DNA of 64,000 bases from Lysobacter sp. Root916 (GTDB taxonomy: Bacteria > Pseudomonadota > Gammaproteobacteria > Xanthomonadales > Xanthomonadaceae). The position numbers were made by a program, and so were the translations under genes. The stretch lies in the NCBI RefSeq assembly GCF_001429785.1, contig NZ_LMJF01000015.1, forward strand, positions 66,767 to 130,766. The letters run 5' to 3'. Of this stretch, positions 1 to 8,973 are shown piece after piece. Position 1 is the stretch's first letter. Every line of letters begins with the position of its first letter. The notes beneath the pieces are model-generated. The model searched no databases. It was not told where the DNA came from and worked only from the letters and a program-made list of their open reading frames with translations.

Positions 1-651
1 GCGGCGCGCTTCAACGACAACGGCCAGGGCGTACGCGGCGACATGAAGGCGGTGGTCAAAGCTATCCTGCTGGATCCGGAAGCGCGCGATCCGAACCAAC
101 GCCCGGCCCACTTCGGCAAGGTGCGCGAGCCCCTGTTGCGCCTGACCCATGTGTGGCGCGCGACCAAGGCGCGTTCGCAGTCGGGCTTCATGGACGAGTT
201 CTGGACCATCGGCTACGGCATGGGCCAGGCGCCGTTGTCCTCGCCGTCGGTGTTCAACTTCTTCAGCCCGAGCTATTCGCCGATCGGCGAGCCCGCGCAA
301 CTGGGGCTGGCGGTGCCGGAAATGCAGCTGGCCACCGACTATCAGATGCCCGGCACCGAGGGCTATTTCGGCGCCAAGATCTACGAGGTGTTCGTCGGCG
401 CGCCGGACCTGAGCCCGCACGAGGTCGCGATCGACCTGGCCGACGACATGCCCTACGCCACGCGTCCGGCCGATCTGATCCAGCGCTACAACACCCTGTT
501 CCTGTCGGGACAGATGTCCACGCGCATGCGCGGCGTGCTGCTGCACCGCTTGAACGGCATGCCGGCCGGCACCGACGAAGAGCGCCGCGTGCGGATCCAG
601 GAAGCGCTGTACATCATCGTCAACTCGCCCGAATACGTGGTGCAGAAATGA
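1..651 (+). CDS. DUF1800 family protein, C-terminal part (5' end outside window)
   Basis: The reading frame is open from the first base and ends at the TGA at 649-651, so only the last 216 or so residues are present. The sequence (segments such as DPEARD, PLLRLTHVWRA, SPSVFNFFSPSYSP, and a final tail of the type NSPEYVVQK) matches the C-terminal region of DUF1800 proteins, large exported proteins of unknown biochemical role. The DUF1501 gene follows after 19 bases; DUF1800/DUF1501 pairs are common in proteobacteria and probably work together outside the cytoplasm. The ATG at 43 is internal to the gene and is not its start. The family call is confident; the function is unknown. Confidence 0.85.
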   Translation, partial: AARFNDNGQGVRGDMKAVVKAILLDPEARDPNQRPAHFGKVREPLLRLTHVWRATKARSQSGFMDEFWTIGYGMGQAPLSSPSVFNFFSPSYSPIGEPAQLGLAVPEMQLATDYQMPGTEGYFGAKIYEVFVGAPDLSPHEVAIDLADDMPYATRPADLIQRYNTLFLSGQMSTRMRGVLLHRLNGMPAGTDEERRVRIQEALYIIVNSPEYVVQK

Positions 652-670
652 ACGCACGAGGAGACGAAGC

Positions 671-2065
671 ATGAACCGTCGCGACTTTCTGAGCCGGGCC
701 ATCCTCGCGGGCCTGGGCGGCGCTGGCCTGTACTCGGCGCGCGGCAATCTGCGCCTGCTGGAGTCGGCGACCCGCGCCTACGGCCCGAACGCGTTCTCCG
801 ACTACAAGGCGCTGGTGTGCGTGTTCCTGTTCGGCGGCAACGACGGCCTGAACATGGTGGTGCCGCGCAGCGCCACCCATTACCAGCGCTACGCCACCGC
901 GCGCGCGACCCTGGCGGTGCCGCAGGCGCAGTTGCTGGCGCTGACGCCGCAAGCCGGCGGCGGCGCCTCCGACGGCGCCGACTACGGCCTGCAGGCCTCC
1001 ACCAACGGCAACGACGCGATCGGCATGAGCGGCCTACAAGGCCTGTTCAACAACGGCCGCGCGGCGATCCTGGGCAACGTCGGCACCCTGGTGCGGCCGG
1101 TGACCAAGGCCCAGTACCAGGCCGGCGGCGCCGACGTGCCGCCGCAGTTGTTCTCGCACAACGACCAGCAGTCGTACTGGCAGATCTCGCGCGCCAACGA
1201 CGGCAGCGGCCTGGGCTGGGGCGGTCGCATCGCCGACCTGCTGCACGACGCCAACCCCGGCGCTTTCATTCCGATGAACATCGCCCTCAATTTCGAAAGC
1301 ATCCTGCACCGCGCGCAAAGCGGCAGCCAGTACGTGATCGGCAGCGACGGCCCGCGCAGGTTCAGTTATTTCGAATGGGACGGCGACACCCGCGAGGCCA
1401 TGCTGGGGCTGATGCAGCAGGGTACGCAGGGCCACGTGTTCGAACGCAGCTACGCCGACGCGTTCCGGCGCGCGCGAGAGAACGCCGAGGCCGTGTCCAC
1501 GGCGCTGGAGAGCTCGACGCCGCTGACCACGGCGTTCCCCGACAACGACCTGGCCAGCCAGCTCAAGATGGTCGCGCGGCTGATCAAGGTGCGCAGCGTG
1601 CTGGGGTTGAAGCGGCAGGTCTACTTCGTGTCGATGGGCGGCTTCGATCACCACGACCGCCTGCTGGCCGAGCAGCCGGAGTTGCTGTCGCAGCTGTCGC
1701 AGGCGATGACCGCGTTCTATCAGTCGACGGTCGAGCTGGGCGTGGCCAACAACGTCACCGCCTTCACCGCCTCGGACTTCGGCCGCACGCTGTCGTCCAA
1801 CGGCGACGGCTCCGACCACGGTTGGGGCAGCCATCACTTCGCGGTCGGCGGCGCGGTGCGCGGCGGGCGTTTCTACGGGCGCATGCCGACCCTGCAGAAC
1901 GAGGGGCCCGACGATGCCGGCTGGGGCCAGATCATCCCGACCACCTCGGTGGATCAGTACGCGGCGACCCTGGCGCGCTGGTTCGGCGTGGGCGATTCGG
2001 AGCTGGACCTGATCTTCCCGAACCTGCGCAACTACCCGAGCCGCGATCTGGGCTTCATGGTCTAG
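671..2065 (+). CDS. DUF1501 domain-containing protein, Tat-exported
   Basis: 464 residues. The N-terminus MNRRDFLSRAILAGLGGAG has the twin-arginine (RRDFL) Tat motif followed by a hydrophobic stretch, so it is probably exported folded. The body shows the DUF1501 pattern: VFLFGGNDGLNMVVP near residue 50, a central FSHNDQQSYWQ block, GGFDHHD near 325 and TASDFGRTLSSNGDGSDHGWG near 370. This His/Asp-rich arrangement resembles the alkaline-phosphatase/sulfatase superfamily, although no substrate is known for the family. An SD-like GAGGAG lies just upstream (658-663). It is probably co-transcribed with the DUF1800 gene 19 bases upstream and converges on the acetyltransferase gene downstream. Confidence 0.9.
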   Translation: MNRRDFLSRAILAGLGGAGLYSARGNLRLLESATRAYGPNAFSDYKALVCVFLFGGNDGLNMVVPRSATHYQRYATARATLAVPQAQLLALTPQAGGGASDGADYGLQASTNGNDAIGMSGLQGLFNNGRAAILGNVGTLVRPVTKAQYQAGGADVPPQLFSHNDQQSYWQISRANDGSGLGWGGRIADLLHDANPGAFIPMNIALNFESILHRAQSGSQYVIGSDGPRRFSYFEWDGDTREAMLGLMQQGTQGHVFERSYADAFRRARENAEAVSTALESSTPLTTAFPDNDLASQLKMVARLIKVRSVLGLKRQVYFVSMGGFDHHDRLLAEQPELLSQLSQAMTAFYQSTVELGVANNVTAFTASDFGRTLSSNGDGSDHGWGSHHFAVGGAVRGGRFYGRMPTLQNEGPDDAGWGQIIPTTSVDQYAATLARWFGVGDSELDLIFPNLRNYPSRDLGFMV

Positions 2066-2093
2066 CGCACAGGCGGCGCGACGACGCGCCGCC

Positions 2094-2591
2094 TCATAGC
2101 AGGCGGTGCATCACGTATACGTCGACCAGGCCCAGGCTGACGTGGCGGAAGGCGCCGGGGATCTGGCCGACGATCTGGAAGCCGTGCTTGAGCCACAGGT
2201 GCACGGCGGCCGCGTTGCTGCTGACGACGTAGTTGAACTGCATCGCCAGGTAGCCGGCCTGGCGCGCCTGCGCCAGCGAGTGCTCGCACAGCGCCGAGCC
2301 CACGCCCTGGCCCCAGCAGCGTTCGGCCACCATGTAGCTGGCGTTGGCGACATGGTCGCCGCGGCCGGCGTAGTTGGGGCCGAGCTTGTAGCCGCCCAGG
2401 GTTTCGCCGTCGTCGCCCTGGGCGATGTAGCAGCGGTAGGGCGGGGCGGTCCACATTTCGCGCGCGCGTTCCAGCGACAGCTCGGCCGGATAGTTGTAGC
2501 TCTCGCCGCGCGCGAGCACCTCGTGGAAGATCGGCCACAAGCGGTCGAACTCGTCTGGGCCGATCTCGCGGATGTTGAAGTCGCGGTCCAT
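2094..2591 (-). CDS. GNAT family N-acetyltransferase
   Basis: 165 residues. The acetyl-CoA binding motif A is visible as CWGQGVGSALCEHSL (about residues 92-106), a version of the Q/RxxGxG/A loop, followed by the typical NAAAVHLWLKHGFQIVG segment in which a lone residue after N aligns with the acceptor helix and HGF precedes the last strand. Members of this GNAT group acetylate small molecules or protein N-termini; the substrate cannot be told from sequence. The gene lies 16 bases downstream of miaB on the same strand, so the two may share a transcript. The family call is confident; the substrate is unknown. Confidence 0.88.
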   Translation of the reverse strand: MDRDFNIREIGPDEFDRLWPIFHEVLARGESYNYPAELSLERAREMWTAPPYRCYIAQGDDGETLGGYKLGPNYAGRGDHVANASYMVAERCWGQGVGSALCEHSLAQARQAGYLAMQFNYVVSSNAAAVHLWLKHGFQIVGQIPGAFRHVSLGLVDVYVMHRLL

Positions 2592-2607
2592 GCGGGGCTC
2601 CGTGGGC

Positions 2608-4008
2608 TCAGGCGGCGTCGCGGTCCTGTTCGGTCAGCACGCGTCCGCGCAACGAGTTGGACAGGGCATCGGTGATGACCACGTCGACGAACTGGCCGAT
2701 CAGGCGCGCCGGCGCGGCGAAGTTCACCGAGCGCATGTTCTCGGTCTTGCCGGTGAGTTCGTTGGGGTCCTTGCGCGAGGGGCCCTCCACCAGCACGGTC
2801 TGGACGCTGCCGACCATGGCCTGGGAGATGCGCATCGCGTTGACGTTGATGGTGGCCTGCAGGCGCGACAGGCGCGCGTGCTTCTCGGCGTCGCTGACGG
2901 CATCTTCCAGATCGGCCGCGGGCGTGCCGGGGCGGCGCGAGTAAATGAAGGAGAACGACTGGTCGAAGCCGACGTCCTCGATCAGTTTCATGGTCTTCTC
3001 GAAATCGGCCTCGGTTTCGCCGGGGAAGCCGACGATGAAGTCCGAGGAGATCGAGATGTCGGGACGCACGGCGCGCAGCTTGCGGATCTTCTGCTTGAAC
3101 TCCAGCGCGGTGTAGCCGCGCTTCATCGCCGCCAGCACGCGGTCGCTGCCGGCCTGGACCGGCAGGTGCAGGTAGTTGGCCAGCTGCGGCACGTCGCGAT
3201 AGGCCTCCACCAGCGAGTCGCTGAACTCCAGCGGGTGCGAGGTGGTGAAGCGGATGCGGTCGATGCCGTCGATCTCGGCGATGGTGCGGATCAGCAGGCC
3301 CAGGTCGGCGATCTCGCCGTCCTCGCCGTAGGGGCCGCGATACGCATTGACGTTCTGGCCGAGCAGGTTGACCTCGCGCACGCCCTGGGCGGCGAGCTGG
3401 GCGACCTCGACCAGCACGTCCTCGAACGGGCGGCTGACTTCCTCGCCGCGGGTGTAGGGCACCACGCAGAACGAGCAGTACTTGCTGCAGCCCTCCATGA
3501 TCGAGACGAACGCGCTGGGGCCCTCTGCGCGCGGCTCGGGCATGCGGTCGAACTTCTCGATCTCGGGGAAGCTGATGTCGACCTGCGGCTTGCCGGTGGC
3601 GCGCTTGGCGGCGATCAGCTCGGGCAGGCGGTGCAGGGTCTGCGGGCCGAACACCAGGTCGACGTAGGGCGCGCGCTTGACGATGGCCTCGCCTTCCTGC
3701 GAGGCGACGCAGCCGCCGACGCCGATGATGACCGGGCGGTCGCCCTGTTTGTGCTGCTTCCAGCGCCCGAGCTGGCTGAACACCTTCTCCTGGGCCTTTT
3801 CGCGGATCGAGCAGGTGTTGATCAGGATGACGTCGGCTTCGGCCGCGTCGGTAGTGAGTTCCAGGCCTTCGCTGGCGGCGAGTACGTCGGCCATCTTGGC
3901 CGAGTCGTACTCATTCATCTGGCAGCCGTGGGTCTCGATGAAGAGTTTGCCGCGGGGCGTGGGGGCCGCGTCGGCTTCGGGCGCGACGGGCAAAACGGTG
4001 TCGGTCAT
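2608..4008 (-). CDS. miaB: tRNA-2-methylthio-N6-dimethylallyladenosine synthase MiaB
   Basis: 466 residues, the normal length for MiaB. This radical-SAM methylthiotransferase adds a 2-methylthio group to i6A37 in tRNAs reading codons that begin with U. The N-terminal UPF0004 domain carries the three cysteines that bind the auxiliary 4Fe-4S cluster (C29 in THGCQMN, C66 in NTCSIRE, C100 in GVGGCVA). The radical-SAM cluster motif CxxxCxxC is at C174/C178/C181 in [15 protein letters not shown]-terminal TRAM domain follows ([21 protein letters not shown]). The start at 4008 is the ATG that gives a normal N-terminus. The gene is divergent from the lytic transglycosylase gene. Confidence 0.97.
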   Translation of the reverse strand: MTDTVLPVAPEADAAPTPRGKLFIETHGCQMNEYDSAKMADVLAASEGLELTTDAAEADVILINTCSIREKAQEKVFSQLGRWKQHKQGDRPVIIGVGGCVASQEGEAIVKRAPYVDLVFGPQTLHRLPELIAAKRATGKPQVDISFPEIEKFDRMPEPRAEGPSAFVSIMEGCSKYCSFCVVPYTRGEEVSRPFEDVLVEVAQLAAQGVREVNLLGQNVNAYRGPYGEDGEIADLGLLIRTIAEIDGIDRIRFTTSHPLEFSDSLVEAYRDVPQLANYLHLPVQAGSDRVLAAMKRGYTALEFKQKIRKLRAVRPDISISSDFIVGFPGETEADFEKTMKLIEDVGFDQSFSFIYSRRPGTPAADLEDAVSDAEKHARLSRLQATINVNAMRISQAMVGSVQTVLVEGPSRKDPNELTGKTENMRSVNFAAPARLIGQFVDVVITDALSNSLRGRVLTEQDRDAA

Positions 4009-4147
4009 GGCGGTGTCCGGGGAGGGCGGCGGTTAATCCGCGCCGGAAAGGGGCGCCAGTTTAGCGCCTTGGGCCGGTCGGAGGCGGCCGTCACGTTTTC
4101 GAATCAAGGACTTGGCAACCCGTGCCCGAAGGGAGACACTCGCCGCC

Positions 4148-5107
4148 ATGAGGGGGGGCTCGCTACTGCTGGGGATCGTCTGCCTGCTGGCCGTGGCGCC
4201 CGCCGTGGCCGGCACCGTGTACCGCTGCGACAGCGCGAGCGGCGAACGCAGCTACGTGAGCAAGCGCGTGCCCGGGGCCAAGTGCACCGTGGTCAGCCAG
4301 TACCGGCCCAGCCGCTCGGCGGCCTACGTGCCGGCGCGCGCGCCCAGCGGCGCCGGCAGCGCGACGCCGGCCAACCCGGTCGCGGGCTCGCCCGCCTCGA
4401 TCCATTCCAACCCGCCGGCCACCTTCATGGGCACGTCGGCCACGGTCGCGACCGCCGCCAGCGCGCCGCAGGCGGCGCCGGCCCCCGTCGCCGCGATGCC
4501 GGCCGCGCCCTCGGCGCCCAGCTCGCGTCTGGTCCAGGGCCAGGTCTATTCCTATATCAAGGACGGCGTCCGCCACTACACCAGCAAGCGCCCCAAGGGC
4601 CTGGCCAACGCTTCGGCGGTGCGCACGATCAAGTACAGCTTCATGGAGACCTGCTACGCCTGCGCGGCGCGGCCGGGGGTCAATTTCGGCTCGATCCGCC
4701 TGAACATGGAGGCCTACCGCGACGAAATCGCGGCCGCGGCCCGCCAGCACGGGGTCGAAGAAGCGATCGTGCGCGCGATCATCCATGCCGAGTCGGCCTA
4801 TAACCCCAATGCGCTGTCGCGGGTCGGGGCCCAGGGCCTGATGCAGCTGATGCCGGCCACCGCGCGCCGGTTCGGGGTCTCCAACGCCTTCGACGCCAGC
4901 CAGAACATCCAGGGCGGCGTGCAGTACCTGGCTTGGCTGCTCAAGCGTTTCAACGGCGATCTGACCCTGGCCGCGGCGGGTTACAACGCCGGCGAGGGCG
5001 CGGTCGACAAGTACAAGGGCGTGCCGCCCTACAGCGAAACCCAGCGCTACGTGCAGCGCGTGGCCTTGCTGGCGCAGCGTTACCGCGCCGGCCCCGTGGT
5101 GCGCTGA
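4148..5107 (+). CDS. Lytic transglycosylase domain-containing protein (DUF4124 + SLT)
   Basis: 319 residues from the ATG at 4148, chosen over the in-frame TTG at 4112 because GGGAG at 4131-4135 precedes it and the protein then begins directly with a signal peptide (MRGGSLLLGIVCLLAVAPAVAG). After cleavage comes a DUF4124-like stretch (TVYRCDSASGERSYVS), an Ala/Pro-rich linker, a second such stretch (VYSYIKDGVRHYTSKRP), and a C-terminal SLT lysozyme-fold domain. The catalytic Glu is residue 215 in IIHAESAYNP, followed by GAQGLMQLMPATA and AAGYNAGEGAV, all hallmarks of family 1 murein transglycosylases. It should cleave peptidoglycan glycan strands in the periplasm. Divergent from miaB. Confidence 0.93.
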   Translation: MRGGSLLLGIVCLLAVAPAVAGTVYRCDSASGERSYVSKRVPGAKCTVVSQYRPSRSAAYVPARAPSGAGSATPANPVAGSPASIHSNPPATFMGTSATVATAASAPQAAPAPVAAMPAAPSAPSSRLVQGQVYSYIKDGVRHYTSKRPKGLANASAVRTIKYSFMETCYACAARPGVNFGSIRLNMEAYRDEIAAAARQHGVEEAIVRAIIHAESAYNPNALSRVGAQGLMQLMPATARRFGVSNAFDASQNIQGGVQYLAWLLKRFNGDLTLAAAGYNAGEGAVDKYKGVPPYSETQRYVQRVALLAQRYRAGPVVR

Positions 5108-5229
5108 TCCCCGTCCCGTGGACGTTTCCGCGACGGTCGCGGCGCGATCGGCGCCCCCGCGCGCTTGCGGCGCAGGGGGGCGACGGCCTCGGGCCGGCGC
5201 CTGCGGCCGGGTTTCGCCGCAGCGGCGGA

Positions 5230-5259
5230 TTGTCGGGCCGTTAACCGTTCCGTTACACT
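5230..5259 (+). promoter_or_regulatory. Candidate sigma-70 promoter of petABC
   Basis: A -35-like TTGTCG at 5230-5235 and a -10-like TACACT at 5254-5259 are separated by 18 bases, about 85 bases upstream of the petA start. No other good match lies in the gap 5108-5343. Predicted from consensus resemblance only. Confidence 0.4.
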
Positions 5260-5343
5260 TCCCCGTCTTTTGAGCCGCGAGCCGTCGCCAGTGGCGGCGC
5301 GCTGTGCGGCGTAACTTCGAATTGCAGCTTTGCGGAGTGCCGG

Positions 5344-5955
5344 ATGGCCAACCAAGGGGTCAACGATCCTATCAATACGGGCCGCCGTCGGTTCCTGACG
5401 GCGACCACGGCAGTGGTCGGCGCAGTCGGGGCCGGTTTTGCGGCGGTGCCCTTCATTAAGTCCTGGAACCCCAGCGCGCGCGCCAAGCTCGCCGGTGCTC
5501 CGGTGACGGCCGACATCAGCGCCCTGGAGGAAGGCCAGCGCCTGGTCTTCGAATGGCGCGGTCAGCCGATCTGGATCGTCAAGCGCTCCAAGGCGATCCT
5601 GGAAGCGCTGCCGACCCTGGACAGCCATCTGCGCGATCCGCTGTCGACCAACCTCGACCAGCAGCCGTCCTACATCAAGGGCGAGTTCCGCTCGATCAAG
5701 AAGGACATCTCGGTCCTGGTCGGCCTGTGCACCCACCTGGGCTGCTCGCCGGAAATGAAGGCCGAGATTCGTCCCGAACCGTTCGATCCGGAGTGGAAGG
5801 GCGGTTACTTCTGCCCCTGCCACAAGTCGCGCTTCGACATGTCCGGCCGCGTGTTCCAGGGCGTTCCGGCGCCGATCAACCTGCTGGTGCCGCCGCACCA
5901 CTACGAGAACGACACCACGATCATCATCGGCGTGGATCCGAAGGGAGCGGCGTAA
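5344..5955 (+). CDS. petA: Ubiquinol-cytochrome c reductase iron-sulfur subunit (Rieske)
   Basis: 203 residues. Rieske subunit of the cytochrome bc1 complex, carrying electrons from ubiquinol to cytochrome c1 at the periplasmic face of the inner membrane. The N-terminus has a Tat-like RRRFLTATTAVVGAVGAGF signal anchor. The 2Fe-2S ligands are in CTHLGC (C129, H131) and CPCH (C157, H160), with C134 and C159 as the conserved disulfide pair. It is the first gene of petABC: three bases separate its stop from the petB start, and petB and petC overlap. Length and motifs are normal. Confidence 0.98.
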   Translation: MANQGVNDPINTGRRRFLTATTAVVGAVGAGFAAVPFIKSWNPSARAKLAGAPVTADISALEEGQRLVFEWRGQPIWIVKRSKAILEALPTLDSHLRDPLSTNLDQQPSYIKGEFRSIKKDISVLVGLCTHLGCSPEMKAEIRPEPFDPEWKGGYFCPCHKSRFDMSGRVFQGVPAPINLLVPPHHYENDTTIIIGVDPKGAA

Positions 5956-5958
5956 GTC

Positions 5959-7218
5959 ATGTCCAACATCATTACCCGCACCGCCACCGGCGTCTGGGAT
6001 TGGGTCAACGCGCGCGCGCCCGGCATGATGCCGGTCTACCGCAAGCACATGACCGAGTACTACGCGCCGAAGAATTTCAATGTCTGGTACTACTTCGGTT
6101 CGCTGGCGCTGTTGGTGCTGGTCAACCAGATACTGACCGGCATCTTCCTGACGATGCACTTCAAGCCGTCCGCGGCCGAAGCGTTCTCGTCGGTCGAATA
6201 CATCATGCGCGACGTGGAGTGGGGCTGGCTGATCCGCTACATGCACAGCACCGGCGCCTCGCTGTTCTTCATCGTCGTCTACCTGCACATGTTCCGCGGC
6301 CTGCTGTACGGCTCGTACCAGAAGCCGCGCGAGCTGGTGTGGATCCTGGGCATGCTGATCTACCTGGTGCTGATGGCCGAAGCCTTCATGGGCTACGTGC
6401 TGCCGTGGGGCCAGATGTCGTTCTGGGGCGCCAAGGTGATCATCTCGCTGTTCGGCGCGATCCCGGTGATCGGCAACGGCCTGACCGAGTGGATCATGGG
6501 CGACTACCTGCCCGGCGACGCCACCCTCAACCGCTTCTTCGCTCTGCACGTGATCGCGCTGCCGCTGGTGCTGCTGCTGCTGGTCGTGCTGCACCTGGGC
6601 GCGCTGCACGAGGTCGGTTCCAACAACCCCGACGGCGTCGACATCAAGAAGGGTCCGAAGGGCAACCGTTGGGATGCGAACAAGCCCAAGGACGGCATCC
6701 CGTTCCACCCGTACTACACGGTCAAGGACCTGGTGGGCGTCGGCTTCTTCCTGATCCTGGCCGCGTTCATCATCTTCTTCGCGCCGGCGTTCGGCGGCTG
6801 GTTCCTGGAGCACGACAACTTCACCGAGGCCAACCGCTTGGTGACGCCGGAGCACATCAAGCCGGTGTGGTACTACACGCCGTACTACGCGATGTTGCGC
6901 GTGATCCCGCACAAGCTGTCGGGCGTGCTGGTGATGTTCGGCGCGATCGCGATCCTGTTCCTGGTCCCGTGGCTGGACCGCGCCAAGGTCAAGTCCTACC
7001 GCTACCGCGGCCTGCTGTCCAAGGTGCTGCTGGGCGTGTTCGCGCTGAGCTTCGTGTGGCTGGGCAAGATCGGCGCCGGCCCGGGTACCGACCCGGTCGA
7101 GACCATCGTCGGTCGCGTGCTGACCTTCCTGTACTTCGCCTTCTTCATCACCATGCCGCTGTGGACCAAGTTCGACAAGACCAAGCCGGTCCCGGAACGG
7201 GTGACGATGCATGACTAA
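5959..7218 (+). CDS. petB: Cytochrome b of the bc1 complex
   Basis: 419 residues, an integral membrane protein with about eight to nine hydrophobic segments. Haem b ligands are supplied by histidines in helices B and D (MHSTGAS and LHMFRG; LHVIALPL and LHLGALHEVGSNNP). The Qo-site PEWY-type motif appears here as VWYYTPYYAMLR, with PEHIKPVWYY around it. It forms the catalytic core of the bc1 complex with quinol oxidation and reduction sites. The start ATG at 5959 follows petA by three bases, and the end overlaps the petC start by 8 bases, so translation is likely coupled. Confidence 0.98.
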   Translation: MSNIITRTATGVWDWVNARAPGMMPVYRKHMTEYYAPKNFNVWYYFGSLALLVLVNQILTGIFLTMHFKPSAAEAFSSVEYIMRDVEWGWLIRYMHSTGASLFFIVVYLHMFRGLLYGSYQKPRELVWILGMLIYLVLMAEAFMGYVLPWGQMSFWGAKVIISLFGAIPVIGNGLTEWIMGDYLPGDATLNRFFALHVIALPLVLLLLVVLHLGALHEVGSNNPDGVDIKKGPKGNRWDANKPKDGIPFHPYYTVKDLVGVGFFLILAAFIIFFAPAFGGWFLEHDNFTEANRLVTPEHIKPVWYYTPYYAMLRVIPHKLSGVLVMFGAIAILFLVPWLDRAKVKSYRYRGLLSKVLLGVFALSFVWLGKIGAGPGTDPVETIVGRVLTFLYFAFFITMPLWTKFDKTKPVPERVTMHD

Positions 7219-8056
7219 GACCAGCCAGCCTCTGATGAAGAACCGCATCGTGAAGAAGCTCGCCACCTTCGCCGCCGGCATGCTCGTGTCGGTCACCGCC
7301 TTCGCTTCCGGCGGCGGCAACCTGATGCAGGCCGGTACCGACCTGGGCGACCGCGCGTCGCTGCAGCGCGGCGCCCAGCTGTACATGAACTACTGCTCGG
7401 GCTGCCATTCGCTCAAGTACCTGCGTTACTCGCGCATCGCCGAGGACCTGGGCCTGACCGAAGACGAGGTGATGACCAACCTCAACTTCACCGGCGCCAA
7501 GTTCGGCGAGCAGATCCAGGTCAGCCTGACCCCGGAGCACGCCAACCAGTGGTTCGGCAAGATGCCGCCGGACCTGAGCGTGATCGCCCGCGTGCGCGGC
7601 AGCGATTGGATCTACACCTACCTCAAGTCCTTCTACCTGGACGAGGCGCGTCCGCTGGGCTGGAACAACGCCCTGTTCCCGAACGCCTCGATGCCCAACC
7701 CGCTGTGGCAGATGCAGGGCACCCAGACCCCGAAGTTCACCGACAAGGAGCCGGCGCACGGCTTGTTCGGCGAAAAGAAGGACGATAAGGGCAAGCCCAT
7801 CATGGAGTGCCCGCACGGCACCAGCGAAATCGACGGCAAGTGCTTCACCAAGTTCGAGGCCGGCAGCCCCGGCACGCTCGAACCGGAGCAGTTCAACCAG
7901 TCGGTGCGCGATATCACCGCATTCCTCGAGTACGCCGGCGAACCGGCCGCCCTCAAGCGCGAAAGTCTGGGCGTTTGGGTGATCCTGTTCCTGGCGGTGT
8001 TCACCTTCCTCGCCTACCTGCTCAAGAGCGAGTACTGGCGAGACGTCGAGCACTAA
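7211..8056 (+). CDS. petC: Cytochrome c1 of the bc1 complex
   Basis: 281 residues. Membrane-anchored c-type cytochrome accepting electrons from the Rieske centre. The N-terminus contains a signal segment (KKLATFAAGMLVSVTAFASG); the haem attachment motif CSGCH is at residues 62-66, and the distal Met is expected in KMPPDLSVIARVRG or a neighbouring segment. A single C-terminal transmembrane helix (GVWVILFLAVFTFLAYLLKSEYWRDVEH) anchors it. The ATG at 7211 overlaps petB; the in-frame ATG at 7235 is a possible alternative. It is the last gene of petABC and is followed by a hairpin terminator. Confidence 0.97.
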   Translation: MTKTSQPLMKNRIVKKLATFAAGMLVSVTAFASGGGNLMQAGTDLGDRASLQRGAQLYMNYCSGCHSLKYLRYSRIAEDLGLTEDEVMTNLNFTGAKFGEQIQVSLTPEHANQWFGKMPPDLSVIARVRGSDWIYTYLKSFYLDEARPLGWNNALFPNASMPNPLWQMQGTQTPKFTDKEPAHGLFGEKKDDKGKPIMECPHGTSEIDGKCFTKFEAGSPGTLEPEQFNQSVRDITAFLEYAGEPAALKRESLGVWVILFLAVFTFLAYLLKSEYWRDVEH

Positions 8057-8071
8057 GCGATTTCCCCGAAC

Positions 8072-8100
8072 GGCCCGCGCAGCAATGCGCGGGCCTTCTT
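8072..8100 (+). terminator. Rho-independent-type terminator after petC
   Basis: A 9-bp GC stem (ggcccgcgc 8072-8080 with gcgcgggcc 8087-8095) encloses a six-base loop and is followed by TTCTT. It ends the petABC transcript 15 bases after its stop codon. Confidence 0.75.
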
Positions 8101-8235
8101 CGTCAGGCCGGCCGGGATGCCCAAGCCTTTCGCTGAAGGCGGGAAACCGCATACGCTCGGGGACCGTGACGACCGCCCACACGGGGTGGGGGGCGTCTTG
8201 CGACCGGCGGATTCCGGTTGCTGGAGAGGTCGATG

Positions 8236-8871
8236 ATGGCGGCGAGTCCACGTATGCGTAATGCCCTGACCCTGTTTTCCTCCACCGACTGCGTGCTGTG
8301 TCATCGCGTGCGCCTGGTGTTGGCCGCCAAGGGCGTCACCTACGACCTGATTCCGGTGGACCCGCAGAATCCCCCCGAAGATCTGGTCGATCTCAACCCG
8401 TACCACTCGGTGCCGACCCTGGTCGAGCGCGATCTGGTGCTGTATGCGGCCAGCGTGGTCAGCGAATACCTGGACGAGCGTTACCCGCATCCGCCGCTGA
8501 TGCCGGTCGATCCGCTGTCGCGCGCGCGTCTGCGCCTGGCGACCCTGCGCCTGGAGCACGACTGGGTGCCGCAGGTGCAGGCGATCCAACTCGGCAACAA
8601 GGCCCAGGCCGAGGCCGCGCGCAAGCGTCTGAAGGAGCTGCTGACCGCGTCGGTGCCGCTGTTCAAGGCCAGCAAATTCTTCCTGAATCCGGAAATGAGC
8701 CTGGCCGACTGCGCCATGGCGCCGATCATCTGGCGCCTGGATTCGCTGGGCGTGCCGCTGCCCAAGGACGGCAAGGCGATCGAGGATTACGGCAACCGGA
8801 TTTTCCGCAATCCGGGCTTCACCCGCAGCCTGACCGACCAGGAACGCAAGCTGCGCGACATGCCCGCCTAA
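8236..8871 (+). CDS. sspA: Stringent starvation protein A (GST-fold)
   Basis: 211 residues from the ATG at 8236. This start gives MAASPRMRNALTLFSS, with GGAGAGG at 8223-8229 placed six bases upstream; ATG 8233 and TTG 8218 are the in-frame alternatives. SspA is an RNA-polymerase-associated protein with a glutathione-S-transferase fold but no GST activity. The thioredoxin-like half contains DCVLCHRVRLVLAAKGV and VPTLVERDLVLY, and the helical C-terminal half contains SLADCAMAPIIWRL. The order petABC-sspA-sspB is conserved in many gamma- and betaproteobacteria, which supports the name. Confidence 0.93.
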   Translation: MAASPRMRNALTLFSSTDCVLCHRVRLVLAAKGVTYDLIPVDPQNPPEDLVDLNPYHSVPTLVERDLVLYAASVVSEYLDERYPHPPLMPVDPLSRARLRLATLRLEHDWVPQVQAIQLGNKAQAEAARKRLKELLTASVPLFKASKFFLNPEMSLADCAMAPIIWRLDSLGVPLPKDGKAIEDYGNRIFRNPGFTRSLTDQERKLRDMPA

Positions 8872-8973
8872 ACGCGGCGCAGCAGCCCTCCGTCGCCTTG
8901 CGCGATCCGGCAGTCGCCGGATCGCGGACGACAGGCACGTCGGGACCGCCGGCCAGGCGCTAAACTGGCGGGC

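Noticed and set aside
2572-4803. 743-residue open frame on the plus strand opposite miaB
   Set aside because: It is antisense to the well-supported miaB gene and has the composition of a GC-rich shadow frame with no domain.
5080-7386. 768-residue open frame on the minus strand opposite petAB
   Set aside because: Antisense to Rieske and cytochrome b genes with all cofactor ligands.
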